From contig NZ_JANGCE010000006.1 of the NCBI RefSeq assembly GCF_024462775.1, positions 56,180 to 120,179 on the forward strand: 64,000 nt of DNA, written 5' to 3'. Source of the stretch: Butyricicoccus faecihominis. GTDB taxonomy: Bacteria; Bacillota; Clostridia; Oscillospirales; Butyricicoccaceae. Made by a program: the position numbers and the translations under genes. A model generated the notes under the pieces. That model searched no databases and was not told the origin of the DNA. It saw nothing but the letters and a program-made list of their open reading frames with translations. Shown in pieces: positions 50,041-57,564 of this stretch (positions are counted from its first letter, which is position 1; each line of letters opens with the position of its first letter).

Positions 50041-50337
50041 TTAGTCGTCCAGACAGACGATCAGCGAACGCATCAGGCCATCCGTGATCTTGTAAATACG
50101 GTCCAGCTCAGCCGGGAAGGCCGGGGCGGACTCGAAACGGATCAGGGTGTAGTAGCCTTCGGTCTGGTCGTTGATCGGGTAGGCCAGCTTGCGCTTGCCC
50201 CAATCCTCAACCTCAACGTTCGTGCCGTTCGTCTCGACGAGAGCCTTGAACTTGTCCGCGACAGCCTGAGCGGCCGCCTCCTCCAGCGTGGGAGTGACAA
50301 TGAAGATTGTCTCGTACTTGCCAGTAATCTTTGCCAT
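50041..50337 (-). CDS. rpsF: 30S ribosomal protein S6
   Basis: 98 residues. YETIFIVTPTLEEAAAQAV, WGKRKLAYPINDQTEGYY and LDRIYKITDGLMRSLIV are S6 hallmarks. First gene of the operon with AAAGGAGG before the ATG. The leader contains a CATATC/GATATG hairpin that could take part in the S6:S18 autoregulation known in other bacteria. Confidence 0.97.
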   Translation of the reverse strand: MAKITGKYETIFIVTPTLEEAAAQAVADKFKALVETNGTNVEVEDWGKRKLAYPINDQTEGYYTLIRFESAPAFPAELDRIYKITDGLMRSLIVCLDD

Positions 50338-50401
50338 GCTTTTAGCACCTCCTTTTGGACTATAGGCCCATATCCACTGATATGAGCAAGGATACCTTTC
50401 T

Positions 50402-50429
50402 ATTATAACGGAATGCGAGGAAAAGTCAA
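50402..50429 (-). promoter_or_regulatory. Promoter of rpsF-ssb-rpsR
   Basis: On the minus strand, -35 TTGACT (50424-50429), 16 bases, -10 TATAAT (50402-50407), about 65 bases upstream of rpsF. Confidence 0.8.
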
Positions 50430-50561
50430 GAAAAAACTAAAAAAAGATTGACGAGAAGGAAAAACCATGGTACAATATCAAGGCTGACAAAATGATAGCG
50501 GTTGAAATAGTCAAGCACAAAAATGCTTGCGCAGGTCATCGGCTATTTATAAAAGGCATTC

Positions 50562-50590
50562 TTTTCAAACCGCCAAATCCGTGGTATACT
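50562..50590 (+). promoter_or_regulatory. Probable promoter of the tRNA-Thr gene
   Basis: -35-like TTTTCA (50562-50567), 17 bases, -10 TATACT (50585-50590), about 40 bases before the tRNA. A second good pair, TTGACG (50448-50453) and TACAAT (50471-50476), lies further upstream. Confidence 0.6.
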
Positions 50591-50631
50591 AACAAACAGA
50601 ACGAGGCGGAGATGGCCTGATTCTCATAAAT

Positions 50632-50707
50632 GCTTGTGTGGCTCAGTTGGTAGAGCAGCGCATTCGTAATGCGCAGGTCATCGGTTCGAGTCCGATCACA
50701 AGCTCCA
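50632..50707 (+). tRNA. tRNA-Thr (anticodon CGU)
   Basis: Full cloverleaf: acceptor GCTTGTG/CACAAGC, D arm GCTC/GAGC, anticodon stem GCGCA/TGCGC with anticodon CGT (50665-50667), T arm ATCGG-TTCGAGT-CCGAT, and encoded CCA. It reads the ACG codon. Its 3' end is the insertion site of the prophage that follows. Confidence 0.96.
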
Positions 50708-50710
50708 AGA

Positions 50711-50744
50711 AAACCCGCTATTTCGTATGAAATGGCGGGTTTTT
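50711..50744 (+). terminator. Terminator after tRNA-Thr
   Basis: AAACCCGC (50711-50718) pairs with GCGGGTTTTT (50735-50744) around ATTTCGTATGAAAT. As it lies beyond the CCA end it may belong to the prophage side of the junction. Confidence 0.8.
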
Positions 50745-50782
50745 CGTACTTTTCGTACTAATATGGAAAACAGCAAAATACT

Positions 50783-50804
50783 TTTGTCCGTTATTTGTCC
50801 GTTA
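50783..50804 (+). repeat. Tandem 11-bp repeats, candidate integrase arm sites
   Basis: TTTGTCCGTTA occurs twice head to tail (50783-50793, 50794-50804) between the tRNA (attachment core) and the integrase gene. That is where arm-type sites of lambda-like integrases lie. A TTTTCGTAC direct repeat sits just before it (50741-50758). Confidence 0.5.
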
Positions 50805-50817
50805 CGGATAAAAAGAC

Positions 50818-50845
50818 GAGCGCGGGATCATCTGACTCCGCGCTC
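50818..50845 (-). terminator. Integrase terminator
   Basis: GAGCGCGG (50818-50825) pairs with CCGCGCTC (50838-50845). On the minus strand it is followed by GTCTTTTTATC, just after the integrase stop. Confidence 0.75.
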
Positions 50846-50851
50846 ATTATT

Positions 50852-52243
50852 TTATGCTTTTTTTCTGACAGGATGCAGCAAATCATCAAGGGTATCGGCT
50901 GCGGCTGCATCGGCAGATTGGATAGCATGTGCGTATATTTTGGCTGTTGTACTGAAGTTTGCATGACCCAGCCGGGAGGATACGGTTTGCAAATTCGTGT
51001 TGGCAGCGATCAGCAGCGATGCGTTGGTGTGGCGCAGGCTGTGCAGGTGGATCGGCGGCAGCGAGCTATCCTTTATGAAGTCATGAAACCAGCCAGAAAG
51101 CGTATCTGGATGCATGGGTTTTCCGTTCCATGTAGTAAATAGCCGGTCATAGTCTTGCCACTGGTCTCCAAGCTGCAGGCGCTGCTCCAACTGCCACGTT
51201 CGATAGGCCTTCAAGAGTGTAAGGGCGGAGGCCGGCGCCCTGATTGCACGGCTGGAACTGTAATTCTTTGTTTCGTCGGTAAACACGCCCTCGCCGGGAA
51301 GGTACTGTGAGGTGCGGCGGACTTGAATGACGCCCGTTTCAAAATTGATATCCTTCCACTCCAGACCACAGAGCTCGCCGCGCCGCATGCCCGTGTACAA
51401 TAGGAGCTCGACCGCAACACGATATTGCAGCGGGGCGGACTGCAGTAGATCGAGAAGCTGCAAGGCGTCCGATTCCTGTAAATATTCTGCATCCTTATGC
51501 TGCGATCGCGGCAGTTCGACACGCTCGCAGGGATTTGAGAAAATGACTTGCTGCTTGACCGCCGTATTTAAAATAGTGGATATCACAGCATGATATTTCC
51601 TTACGGTTTCGGGTGCGAGCGGTTCGGGCGATTCCGTGAGGGCAAACAGTTTATTAATAGGTCTGCCCAGCGCATCAGATATTTTTTGCGCCGTCTTGCT
51701 GGCTACGGGTTTCCCATGAACTGCCGAACGCACCGTGCATTGTGCAAGCCCTGTCTGGTTGACAAGCTCGTACTGCTTTAAGCCGACTTGTTTCAGGATG
51801 GCGGACAGGTCAACGCAAGCCTTACAGTGCGCATTCTGTCGGATCCCTTCCTCCATCAGGTTTGCATAGAATTTTGACAGATGATGCGGCTGTAGCTTAT
51901 CCAGCCGTATATGTCCAATCGCAGCATTGATTCGCGTCAAATACGATTTATAACTGTGTAGGGTGCGCGGGCGTAAAGTAATCTCGCCACGCTCCTTGAT
52001 CCACATCTCCGCGTAGTCAGCGAAGCGGACCGATCCGTCCAGCACCTGACCGGTGCGGCAGCGTTCCTCGAATAAAAAGGCTTGTCGGGCAGCTTCCTTG
52101 TCGGCCTGTCGCTCCGTCATATTTGCGGGCGGCCGCCAAGTGCAGTTGCGTTCGATTTGCTGGCCGGCTATATCATAGCCGCAGTAGCAACGCAACAGGT
52201 AGCTGGTGCCCTTCTTGCCTTTTCGCTTTGTTACGGTTGCCAT
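50852..52243 (-). CDS. Phage tyrosine integrase with inserted helix-turn-helix
   Basis: 463 residues. The N-terminal arm-binding domain (about 1-60) and core-binding domain lead to a C-terminal catalytic domain with Arg (LLYTGMRRGELCGLEWKD), H-x-L-R-H (IHLHSLRHTNASLL), GH (RLGHANFSTT) and the Tyr in KIYAHAI. About 70 residues near 140-210 form an extra domain resembling a Cro/C1 HTH (LKQYELVNQTGLAQCTVRSA). It inserts the phage at tRNA-Thr. Gene points toward the attachment site. Confidence 0.93.
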   Translation of the reverse strand: MATVTKRKGKKGTSYLLRCYCGYDIAGQQIERNCTWRPPANMTERQADKEAARQAFLFEERCRTGQVLDGSVRFADYAEMWIKERGEITLRPRTLHSYKSYLTRINAAIGHIRLDKLQPHHLSKFYANLMEEGIRQNAHCKACVDLSAILKQVGLKQYELVNQTGLAQCTVRSAVHGKPVASKTAQKISDALGRPINKLFALTESPEPLAPETVRKYHAVISTILNTAVKQQVIFSNPCERVELPRSQHKDAEYLQESDALQLLDLLQSAPLQYRVAVELLLYTGMRRGELCGLEWKDINFETGVIQVRRTSQYLPGEGVFTDETKNYSSSRAIRAPASALTLLKAYRTWQLEQRLQLGDQWQDYDRLFTTWNGKPMHPDTLSGWFHDFIKDSSLPPIHLHSLRHTNASLLIAANTNLQTVSSRLGHANFSTTAKIYAHAIQSADAAAADTLDDLLHPVRKKA

Positions 52244-52281
52244 AGCAATTCCTCCCTTTATTTTTGCTTTTGGGTATGGTA

Positions 52282-52361
52282 CAATAAAGGGGCAGAATGC
52301 CTGTTCAAAGTTTCTGCCCCCTGTCCCGCTTACCGGTTGCAGCCGGTGGGCGGGATTTTTT
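52282..52361. terminator. Pair of opposed hairpins between integrase and HepT genes
   Basis: GGGGCAGAA/TTCTGCCCC (52289-52297, 52312-52320) ends minus-strand transcripts with TTTATT. TCCCGC/GCGGGATTTTTT (52324-52361) looks like a plus-strand terminator. Confidence 0.65.
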
Positions 52362-52752
52362 ATTTGTTTAAAAGCGCTGCAAGCTTTTGAAGCTCAGGCA
52401 GGTAGGACTTCTGAATTTTACCTGCAATTACCGCGGCGGTATGGTCGTCATAGATATGCGAGGTCGTATTGCGGGCGTTGAGCATGTCCAGCCAAATGCT
52501 GTCGCTGCTGATCAGGCTCGTAGCATAGGCTTCGCGCAATACCTGTTTGGGAAATTGCAGCGTGTTTTGTACGCCTGCGTCGATCATATACTCCTTAAGG
52601 GCTTTCCACGCCAATTCAAAGGTAAATTCAAACCGCTGGATCATCCCGTCCCGAACAGTATCGTTCGGGATGTTCTTATAGTCCGTAACGGCTTCCGCCA
52701 GACGCTGTACCGCGTCGAGGTAGTTGTCGCGCTTAGATTTATTGGGCTTCAT
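52360..52752 (-). CDS. HEPN-domain toxin, HepT/HI0074 family
   Basis: 130 residues, all-helical. The HEPN motif R-x4-H is present in ARNTTSHIYDD. FTFELAWKALKEYM is a family block. HepT-type HEPN proteins are RNases controlled by an MNT nucleotidyltransferase partner, which is encoded just upstream with a 14-base overlap. Carried on the prophage, so it may stabilise it or defend against other phages (inference). Confidence 0.85.
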   Translation of the reverse strand: MKPNKSKRDNYLDAVQRLAEAVTDYKNIPNDTVRDGMIQRFEFTFELAWKALKEYMIDAGVQNTLQFPKQVLREAYATSLISSDSIWLDMLNARNTTSHIYDDHTAAVIAGKIQKSYLPELQKLAALLNK

Positions 52753-53029
52753 AGAGGGTCACTCCATCTCGTTTGATTTCGTCCAGCAGGGCGGGGCTGG
52801 TGTGGGGGCTGATAAACACGACGTCAAATTTGAGCAGCGTGGGTAGTTCGTCAATACCGTCCAGAAAGGCTGCTTCTTTGCTTTCAGGCAAGCCATAGAC
52901 GGCAAGGTCGATGTCGCTGCGCTCATGGTTGTCGCCCCGCGCGCGGGAGCCGAATAGGACGATACGCTCTGCGCCGCGTGAGCTGCCGAGGGCGGCTATG
53001 AGATTGTTGAGGTTAGGTTGCATGGGCAT
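52739..53029 (-). CDS. MNT-domain nucleotidyltransferase antitoxin (MntA-like)
   Basis: 96 residues. The polymerase-beta-type motif GSRARGDNHERSDIDLAVYG shows G-S-x10-D-x-D. In characterised pairs MntA adds AMP to HepT and silences it. GGAAAGGACG precedes the ATG. Confidence 0.87.
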   Translation of the reverse strand: MPMQPNLNNLIAALGSSRGAERIVLFGSRARGDNHERSDIDLAVYGLPESKEAAFLDGIDELPTLLKFDVVFISPHTSPALLDEIKRDGVTLYEAQ

Positions 53030-53089
53030 CGTCCTTTCCTTTACAGCCTGTCAAGCGTAATTGTCGTAGAGGATACTCGGGATGCTGCG

Positions 53090-53785
53090 TCATTTGCTAT
53101 TTTCGTTATCACCAAGTAAAGCGTCTCTCGATTCTATTTCTTCAGAAAGCCAGTTTAAATAGCTGTAGTCAGAACCTACGTAGGCGTCAACAGTAGTTGA
53201 AAATAAGTCATCCAACTGATATTTGCAAAGGTCAATATATGATTTTCCGGTCACAACATACCAATCTGGTAGGTTTTTTAATCCTGACTTACTAGCAAAT
53301 ATAGTGTCCAGTTTGCTGTTGCTTATAGCGTCGGATAAGGTATCTGCAAAACGAAAATAGGCATTCTCAATGGGTGTATCGCCGTTGTTTAAAATATCGA
53401 AATAGTATTGCGACTTTGCATGTGATAGAAGACTAATGCCACTAATTATACTTGCAATACTCCCATCAGACAAAAAGGCATCAAATACTTCGGCTAAATC
53501 AGGAACTTCTGTAATTTTTCTTATTTCTTCAATGGCTTGATCGCTTAACTTTAATGCGGAAGATATACTAACGTTTTTAACCGTTCTCACGTTTGATAAA
53601 CCCAAAAGGTAGTCCGATGTAACATGGAAGTACCTAGCGAGTTTAATTAACAAAACTGCATCAGGCTCACGACCGCCACGCTCGTAATTTCCTAATGCAG
53701 ATTGGGATATATCTAGTTCTTTTGCAAGCTGCGCCTGCGAAAGCTGTGCTTCCTCCCGAAGCATCTTTATTCGAGCACCGACCAT
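53090..53785 (-). CDS. Prophage XRE-family repressor 1
   Basis: 231 residues. N-terminal Cro/C1 HTH (about 4-62; LSQAQLAKELDISQSALGNYERG), and an unfamiliar helical C-terminal region without a Ser-Lys peptidase dyad, so RecA-type self-cleavage is not evident. Divergent from a plus-strand promoter whose operators (AAGCACGAA repeats at 53810-53899) it probably binds. One of two repressors in the element. Confidence 0.85.
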   Translation of the reverse strand: MVGARIKMLREEAQLSQAQLAKELDISQSALGNYERGGREPDAVLLIKLARYFHVTSDYLLGLSNVRTVKNVSISSALKLSDQAIEEIRKITEVPDLAEVFDAFLSDGSIASIISGISLLSHAKSQYYFDILNNGDTPIENAYFRFADTLSDAISNSKLDTIFASKSGLKNLPDWYVVTGKSYIDLCKYQLDDLFSTTVDAYVGSDYSYLNWLSEEIESRDALLGDNENSK

Positions 53786-53809
53786 AGATCTAACCTCCGA
53801 TTACTGCTG

Positions 53810-53899
53810 TTCGTGCTTATCATACCACAAATAAGCACGAATGAAAAGAAAAACTTGACGAAGCACAAACGTGATGGTAATATAGTAATTAAGCACGAA
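53810..53899. promoter_or_regulatory. Operator cluster and promoter facing repressor 1
   Basis: TTCGTGCTT (53810-53818) and AAGCACGAA (53833-53841) form an inverted pair; AAGCACAAA (53861-53869) and AAGCACGAA (53891-53899) repeat directly. A promoter, -35 TTGACG (53855-53860) and -10 TAATAT (53878-53883) at 17 bases, has one operator in its spacer and one just downstream. Confidence 0.75.
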
Positions 53900-54032
53900 C
53901 GGAAGCGGATAGCTGCTGCCGGTTTTTAAGTTTTGTGCCCTCTTAACAATATAGCCAACGAAATCGGACTTAAAACGCTTAAAATCGCATAAAAATCACA
54001 TATTTTACAATGAAATAACCGGGGTATTTTGT

Positions 54033-54061
54033 TTGAGTCTAAGCTTTGACGGTGGTATTAT
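54033..54061 (+). promoter_or_regulatory. Promoter of the 54-residue gene
   Basis: -35 TTGAGT (54033-54038), 17 bases, -10 TATTAT (54056-54061), about 49 bases before the ATG at 54110. Confidence 0.6.
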
Positions 54062-54109
54062 AGGGTAAAGAAAACAGAGTTAACGTTTAATGATTGAAGG
54101 GAGCAAATT

Positions 54110-54274
54110 ATGACAGGCAATCAGACAAAGAGAGAAGGACAGGCGGGACTGCCTGTACATAAAGCGTTCGACAAGCACGAATATGAGCGAAAGATTACGG
54201 ATGTCGTTTCCAGTATTCGTAACGAACGGTCGTTGAAAATGGCATACCAATATGTTTTGAATCTAACAAAGTAA
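54110..54274 (+). CDS. Small prophage protein of 54 residues, unknown
   Basis: Starts MTGNQTKREGQAGLPVHKAF and ends MAYQYVLNLTK. GAAGGGAGC lies upstream of the ATG, a promoter precedes it and a strong terminator follows 5 bases after the stop. Charged and soluble, with no recognised domain. It is an independent transcription unit wedged between the two repressor genes, so a regulatory role in the lysis-lysogeny switch is possible. Confidence 0.6.
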   Translation: MTGNQTKREGQAGLPVHKAFDKHEYERKITDVVSSIRNERSLKMAYQYVLNLTK

Positions 54275-54279
54275 GAAGG

Positions 54280-54309
54280 GCAGCGGGAAACCGCTGCTTT
54301 TTTTTTATT
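54280..54309 (+). terminator. Terminator of the 54-residue gene
   Basis: GCAGCGG (54280-54286), loop GAAA, CCGCTGC (54291-54297), then a run of nine or more T. Confidence 0.92.
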
Positions 54310-54673
54310 TGCTATTTTGTTCGCTTAATGTCTTGATTAACTGCTGTATAATGGCTTTTCCATTTTCATCTAATTTCCAGTAGCTCCTAAGAGCTTTTTT
54401 GGTCAGATCGTCATTGGAGCAAGATATTTCTCCACAAAGAGCAGCAAACTCTTCGTCTGGGGTAAGCTCGACGAACATTTCTCCTTCACCAGTGCGTAGC
54501 CATATCTCGTTTACATTAAATATCTCACAAATGACAATAAGCATTTGGTCGGTTAGCTGATTTTCATTGTGTTCCAATTTAGATATAGCGGTATTTGTAA
54601 CACCAAGTCTTTTCCCAAATTGTGCCTGATTCAATTTTAAGGCTTGTCTTATCTCACGTATTCGTTCACCCAT
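54305..54673 (-). CDS. Prophage XRE-family repressor 2 (C1-like)
   Basis: 122 residues. HTH at about 1-60 (LNQAQFGKRLGVTNTAISKLEHNENQ), followed by a short helical region (EIWLRTGEGEMFVEL typical of small phage C1 proteins). Divergent from the early operon beginning at 54814; the operators and promoter between them lie at 54729-54782. Confidence 0.88.
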   Translation of the reverse strand: MGERIREIRQALKLNQAQFGKRLGVTNTAISKLEHNENQLTDQMLIVICEIFNVNEIWLRTGEGEMFVELTPDEEFAALCGEISCSNDDLTKKALRSYWKLDENGKAIIQQLIKTLSEQNSK

Positions 54674-54728
54674 TAAAACTCGGCTCCTTTCATCTGTGAT
54701 GATTTCATTTTAACGCCTAGATTCCCTT

Positions 54729-54782
54729 TAGTCAAGTTTTTTCTTAAAAAGGCTTGACTAAATTGACTTAAGGGATTATGAT
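54729..54782 (+). promoter_or_regulatory. Early promoter and repressor 2 operators
   Basis: -35 TTGACT (54754-54759), 17 bases, -10 TATGAT (54777-54782). The inverted repeat TAGTCAAG (54729-54736) / CTTGACTA (54753-54760) covers the -35, and TTGACTTAAGGGA repeats the half-site further in. This is the likely switch of the lytic early operon. Confidence 0.75.
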
Positions 54783-54813
54783 GTTGATACAATCAATGAT
54801 TGGAGGTGAAAAA

Positions 54814-55017
54814 GTGGAAAGAATCAAATATCCGATCAAGGACAAAGAAGCTAAACTGCGACACCTAGAGAATATAGCTAGTTGCCTTGAACGATTACCC
54901 GCGGATAAGTTGCTGTACTTGGCCGGATACGTTGACTGCCTAAACAGTGTGCAAGAAGCGGACAAGGAAGAAAAGGAGGGCAAAAGCCATGAACACAATC
55001 AAAGTAAACAACTATGA
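54814..55017 (+). CDS. Small prophage protein, first early gene
   Basis: 67 residues, GTG start with GGAGGTG five bases upstream. ERIKYPIKDKEAKLRHLENI and LERLPADKLLYLAGYVDCL suggest a helical DNA- or protein-binding peptide; similar short proteins follow C1 genes in many Firmicute phages. Not otherwise recognised. Overlaps the next gene by 29 bases. Confidence 0.6.
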   Translation: MERIKYPIKDKEAKLRHLENIASCLERLPADKLLYLAGYVDCLNSVQEADKEEKEGKSHEHNQSKQL

Positions 55018-55618
55018 TCTTCCCGTTCGGGAATTTCAGGGCCAGCGCGTGACGACGTTCCGCGACATTGATGCGGTACATAATCGGCCGGAGGGAACGG
55101 CACGAAAGCGGTTCAACGACAACCAGAAGCATTTTTTGGAGGGTACGGATTACTTCGTCCGAAATCCGGACGAAGCAGCTCGGGAGTACGGAATCATCGC
55201 TCCCAATGGGATAAAGCTCATCACCGAATCCGGCTATCTGATGCTGGTCAAGTCGTTCACCGACGACCTCGCATGGATGGTACAGCGCCAGCTTGTCAAC
55301 GGATATTTCCGGGCTAGGGTGGACGAAGAGCGCAAGCGCGTATACCCGGTCAAGGCGTCCTCGCTGGGCGAAGCGGTCAACTGGGCCAAGCTGCAGCACA
55401 CTGTCCAGAAGGAGCAGGGAAGCGCGGCATGGAAGCGCGCGGCGGCCTTTGAACGGACGGCACAACAGTTTGGTATCGACATCATTCCTGACTTTGTGGA
55501 GCCGCCCAAGTGGGAGGATCAGCAGCTTGCACTGACCGCCGCGCCGACCATGCTGATCGGGCACGTGGACACGATTGCAATGGGACAGCAGCAGGTCAGC
55601 CAAGGCAAACAGGAATGA
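54989..55618 (+). CDS. ORF6N-domain antirepressor 1
   Basis: 209 residues. N-terminal ORF6N domain (about 5-95; REFQGQRVTTFRDIDAVHNRP, ITESGYLMLVKSFTDDLAW) and a separate C-terminal part without a recognised domain. Such proteins inactivate phage repressors at induction. ATG at 54989 has AAGGAGGG upstream. Confidence 0.8.
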   Translation: MNTIKVNNYDLPVREFQGQRVTTFRDIDAVHNRPEGTARKRFNDNQKHFLEGTDYFVRNPDEAAREYGIIAPNGIKLITESGYLMLVKSFTDDLAWMVQRQLVNGYFRARVDEERKRVYPVKASSLGEAVNWAKLQHTVQKEQGSAAWKRAAAFERTAQQFGIDIIPDFVEPPKWEDQQLALTAAPTMLIGHVDTIAMGQQQVSQGKQE

Positions 55619-55714
55619 CTGAACATGAAAAAGCCCTATCAGAGCAGCAACTCCGACAGGGCAAAGAACAAAATATCCACTTACCTAATAGCCGTGTTGG
55701 AGGCGGCTGTCAAG

Positions 55715-56515
55715 ATGAACAATTTAGTACCTATTGAACGTGAAGGCCAGCGTGTACTTCTGACTAACCAACTCGCGGAGAGCTATGAGACCGAAACCCA
55801 AGTCATTACTAACAATTTTAATCGCAACAGGGAGCGTTACAAAGTAGGCAAGCACTTTTATGCGCTTGAGGGCGAAGATAAGCGTGACTTTATCAACCTA
55901 ACTCAAATTGATTTAGGTTCGGCCAAGAACAGCAAGACGCTCTACCTTTGGACGCAGCGCGGCGCACTACTACATGCGAAGTCACTCAACACCGATCGTG
56001 CATGGGAAGTATATGATGAGCTGGTAGAGACCTATTTTAAGGCGCAGGACATGAAGGCAAATCTCAATAACCTTTCCCCGCAACTCCAGCTCTTAATCGG
56101 CATGGAGATCGAGCAGAAGCGGCAGGCCGCGGAGTTAGTCGCGGTAAACGACCGACTGGACAATATCAGCGATATCGTTTCACTGGATGCGAACGCATGG
56201 CGCGACCGTACCAAAAAGATAATTGTGCAGATCGCCGACGCTTGGGGCGGCGCCGCTTACATCCAAGAGGTACATAACGAATTATATCGTTTATTGGAGC
56301 AGACCGCGCGGGTTGATCTCAAGCGCCGCATGGAGAACCGCCAGCGCAGGATGGCCGAGGAAGGTGTGTGCAAATCACGACGAGACAAGCTGAACCGGCT
56401 GGATATTATTGCGGACGACGCGAAACTTGTGCCAATCTACCTTGATCTGGTCAAGCGGCTGGCGATCAAAAACAGAATCGACATTCAAGGGATGTTTGAA
56501 GGAATGGAGGAGTGA
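55715..56515 (+). CDS. ORF6N/ORF6C-domain antirepressor 2
   Basis: 266 residues from the ATG at 55715, chosen because GGAGG lies 10 bases upstream and ORF6N domains usually begin with MNNLVPIE. The frame is open back to an ATG at 55625 with no ribosome site. ORF6N (about 1-100; RVLLTNQLAESYETETQVI) and ORF6C (about 175-266) are joined by a helical linker. Paired with antirepressor 1, possibly one per repressor (inference). Confidence 0.82.
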   Translation: MNNLVPIEREGQRVLLTNQLAESYETETQVITNNFNRNRERYKVGKHFYALEGEDKRDFINLTQIDLGSAKNSKTLYLWTQRGALLHAKSLNTDRAWEVYDELVETYFKAQDMKANLNNLSPQLQLLIGMEIEQKRQAAELVAVNDRLDNISDIVSLDANAWRDRTKKIIVQIADAWGGAAYIQEVHNELYRLLEQTARVDLKRRMENRQRRMAEEGVCKSRRDKLNRLDIIADDAKLVPIYLDLVKRLAIKNRIDIQGMFEGMEE

Positions 56516-56517
56516 TT

Positions 56518-56871
56518 ATGTTTTACATCAAAGAGCGGACCGAGAACGGCGAAGTCAAATTTGATATCACAGACGAGAATGTTTTTACAACTTGTCCCGG
56601 CTGCGGCGGTGAGCATCAAGTCGATTTGGCTGGCGTATTCGACGAGGACGAAAAAATAGATCTTTTTGGAACGGCAGTATACTGCGAAGCGTGCAGCAAG
56701 AAGATGGCTGGCATGCCCCACAGGGATAGAGATAATTTTGATGCCAAAATGGATCAGCTGATGGAGCACTTCCTCGACACGACAAACCGCGACGGCCCGA
56801 ACAGCCCGGAAGCGAAAGCGGCCGGCGAGCGGCTCAAGACAGCGCTGAAAGAAGGAAAGCGATATGGCTGA
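56518..56871 (+). CDS. Prophage zinc-ribbon-like protein, unknown
   Basis: 117 residues. TTCPGCGGEHQVDLAG and VYCEACSKKM supply two CxxC pairs, consistent with a zinc ribbon. The remainder is charged and helical. Start at ATG 56518 behind GGAGG. Overlaps the next gene by 8 bases. Confidence 0.65.
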   Translation: MFYIKERTENGEVKFDITDENVFTTCPGCGGEHQVDLAGVFDEDEKIDLFGTAVYCEACSKKMAGMPHRDRDNFDAKMDQLMEHFLDTTNRDGPNSPEAKAAGERLKTALKEGKRYG

Positions 56872-57133
56872 CTCATTCCACCTACCACGCATCCGAACCG
56901 CGCAAGCTGCCTTGGCCGAGGTGAAAAAGCTCGATCCGAAAACCGCGTTGAAACTATATCATCTACAACGACTAATGAGATCCGGCGTCGTACCAACGAT
57001 TAGAGCGGGGAACCGTCTGTTCGTCAACCTCGATATGCTGATCGAGTACATAGCCAGACATCCGGACTTAGACCTGACCGACGACCATACGGTCGAGGGT
57101 ATACGAGCCGTACCAGAGAGGGCGCACCGATGA
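56864..57133 (+). CDS. Excisionase-like HTH protein
   Basis: 89 residues. FHLPRIRTAQAALAEVKKLD and IRAGNRLFVNLDMLIEYIA resemble a MerR/excisionase-type winged helix common in clostridial phages. It could direct excision or act as an early regulator. The stop overlaps the next ATG. Confidence 0.7.
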   Translation: MADSFHLPRIRTAQAALAEVKKLDPKTALKLYHLQRLMRSGVVPTIRAGNRLFVNLDMLIEYIARHPDLDLTDDHTVEGIRAVPERAHR

Positions 57134-57312
57134 AAACGTCACTCTGCTTCCTCGGCCTACTCCTGACCGGCTGCGTGTCGGACGCGGACAAGCTTCCGCT
57201 CGGCGCGGTGGCCGTTCTGGTGGCGGCGCTTACGATAGGGATGGTCGTTTTCGCAAGAGAAAAGCCGTCCAAGTGTACCAGCACTCGGACGGCAGACAGA
57301 ACGACGGATTGA
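57130..57312 (+). CDS. Small predicted membrane protein or lipoprotein
   Basis: 60 residues. An N-terminal hydrophobic signal with lipobox-like LLLTGC is followed by a second hydrophobic stretch (LGAVAVLVAALTIGMVVFA) and a polar tail. Overlaps the previous gene by 4 bases. No family recognised. Confidence 0.5.
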   Translation: MKTSLCFLGLLLTGCVSDADKLPLGAVAVLVAALTIGMVVFAREKPSKCTSTRTADRTTD

Positions 57313-57360
57313 AGGCCCGTTTTTCTGTCTCCATTATAACCGATATTGGAGGTCTTTACA

Positions 57361-57564
57361 ATGGAAAACGTAAATAATTCGCCTACACCGAACCTAGATC
57401 GGGTTGTGCGGTACTTGTGCCAATGCAAACACAGAAAAGAAATTCTAGAGGTTCTTACGCGATGCGCAACGATGCGGTTCCCAGCCTGTATGTCGCCCAC
57501 CGAGAGGATTGAGACGGCGCTGCAAACCCACAACGTGAGCGTAGGTAAGGCGGTGCGTCAATGA
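57361..57564 (+). CDS. Small prophage protein, unknown
   Basis: 67 residues; GGAGG eight bases before the ATG. LDRVVRYLCQCKHRKEILEVL is helical and Cys-containing. No family recognised. Stop overlaps the next start (ATGA). Confidence 0.5.
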   Translation: MENVNNSPTPNLDRVVRYLCQCKHRKEILEVLTRCATMRFPACMSPTERIETALQTHNVSVGKAVRQ

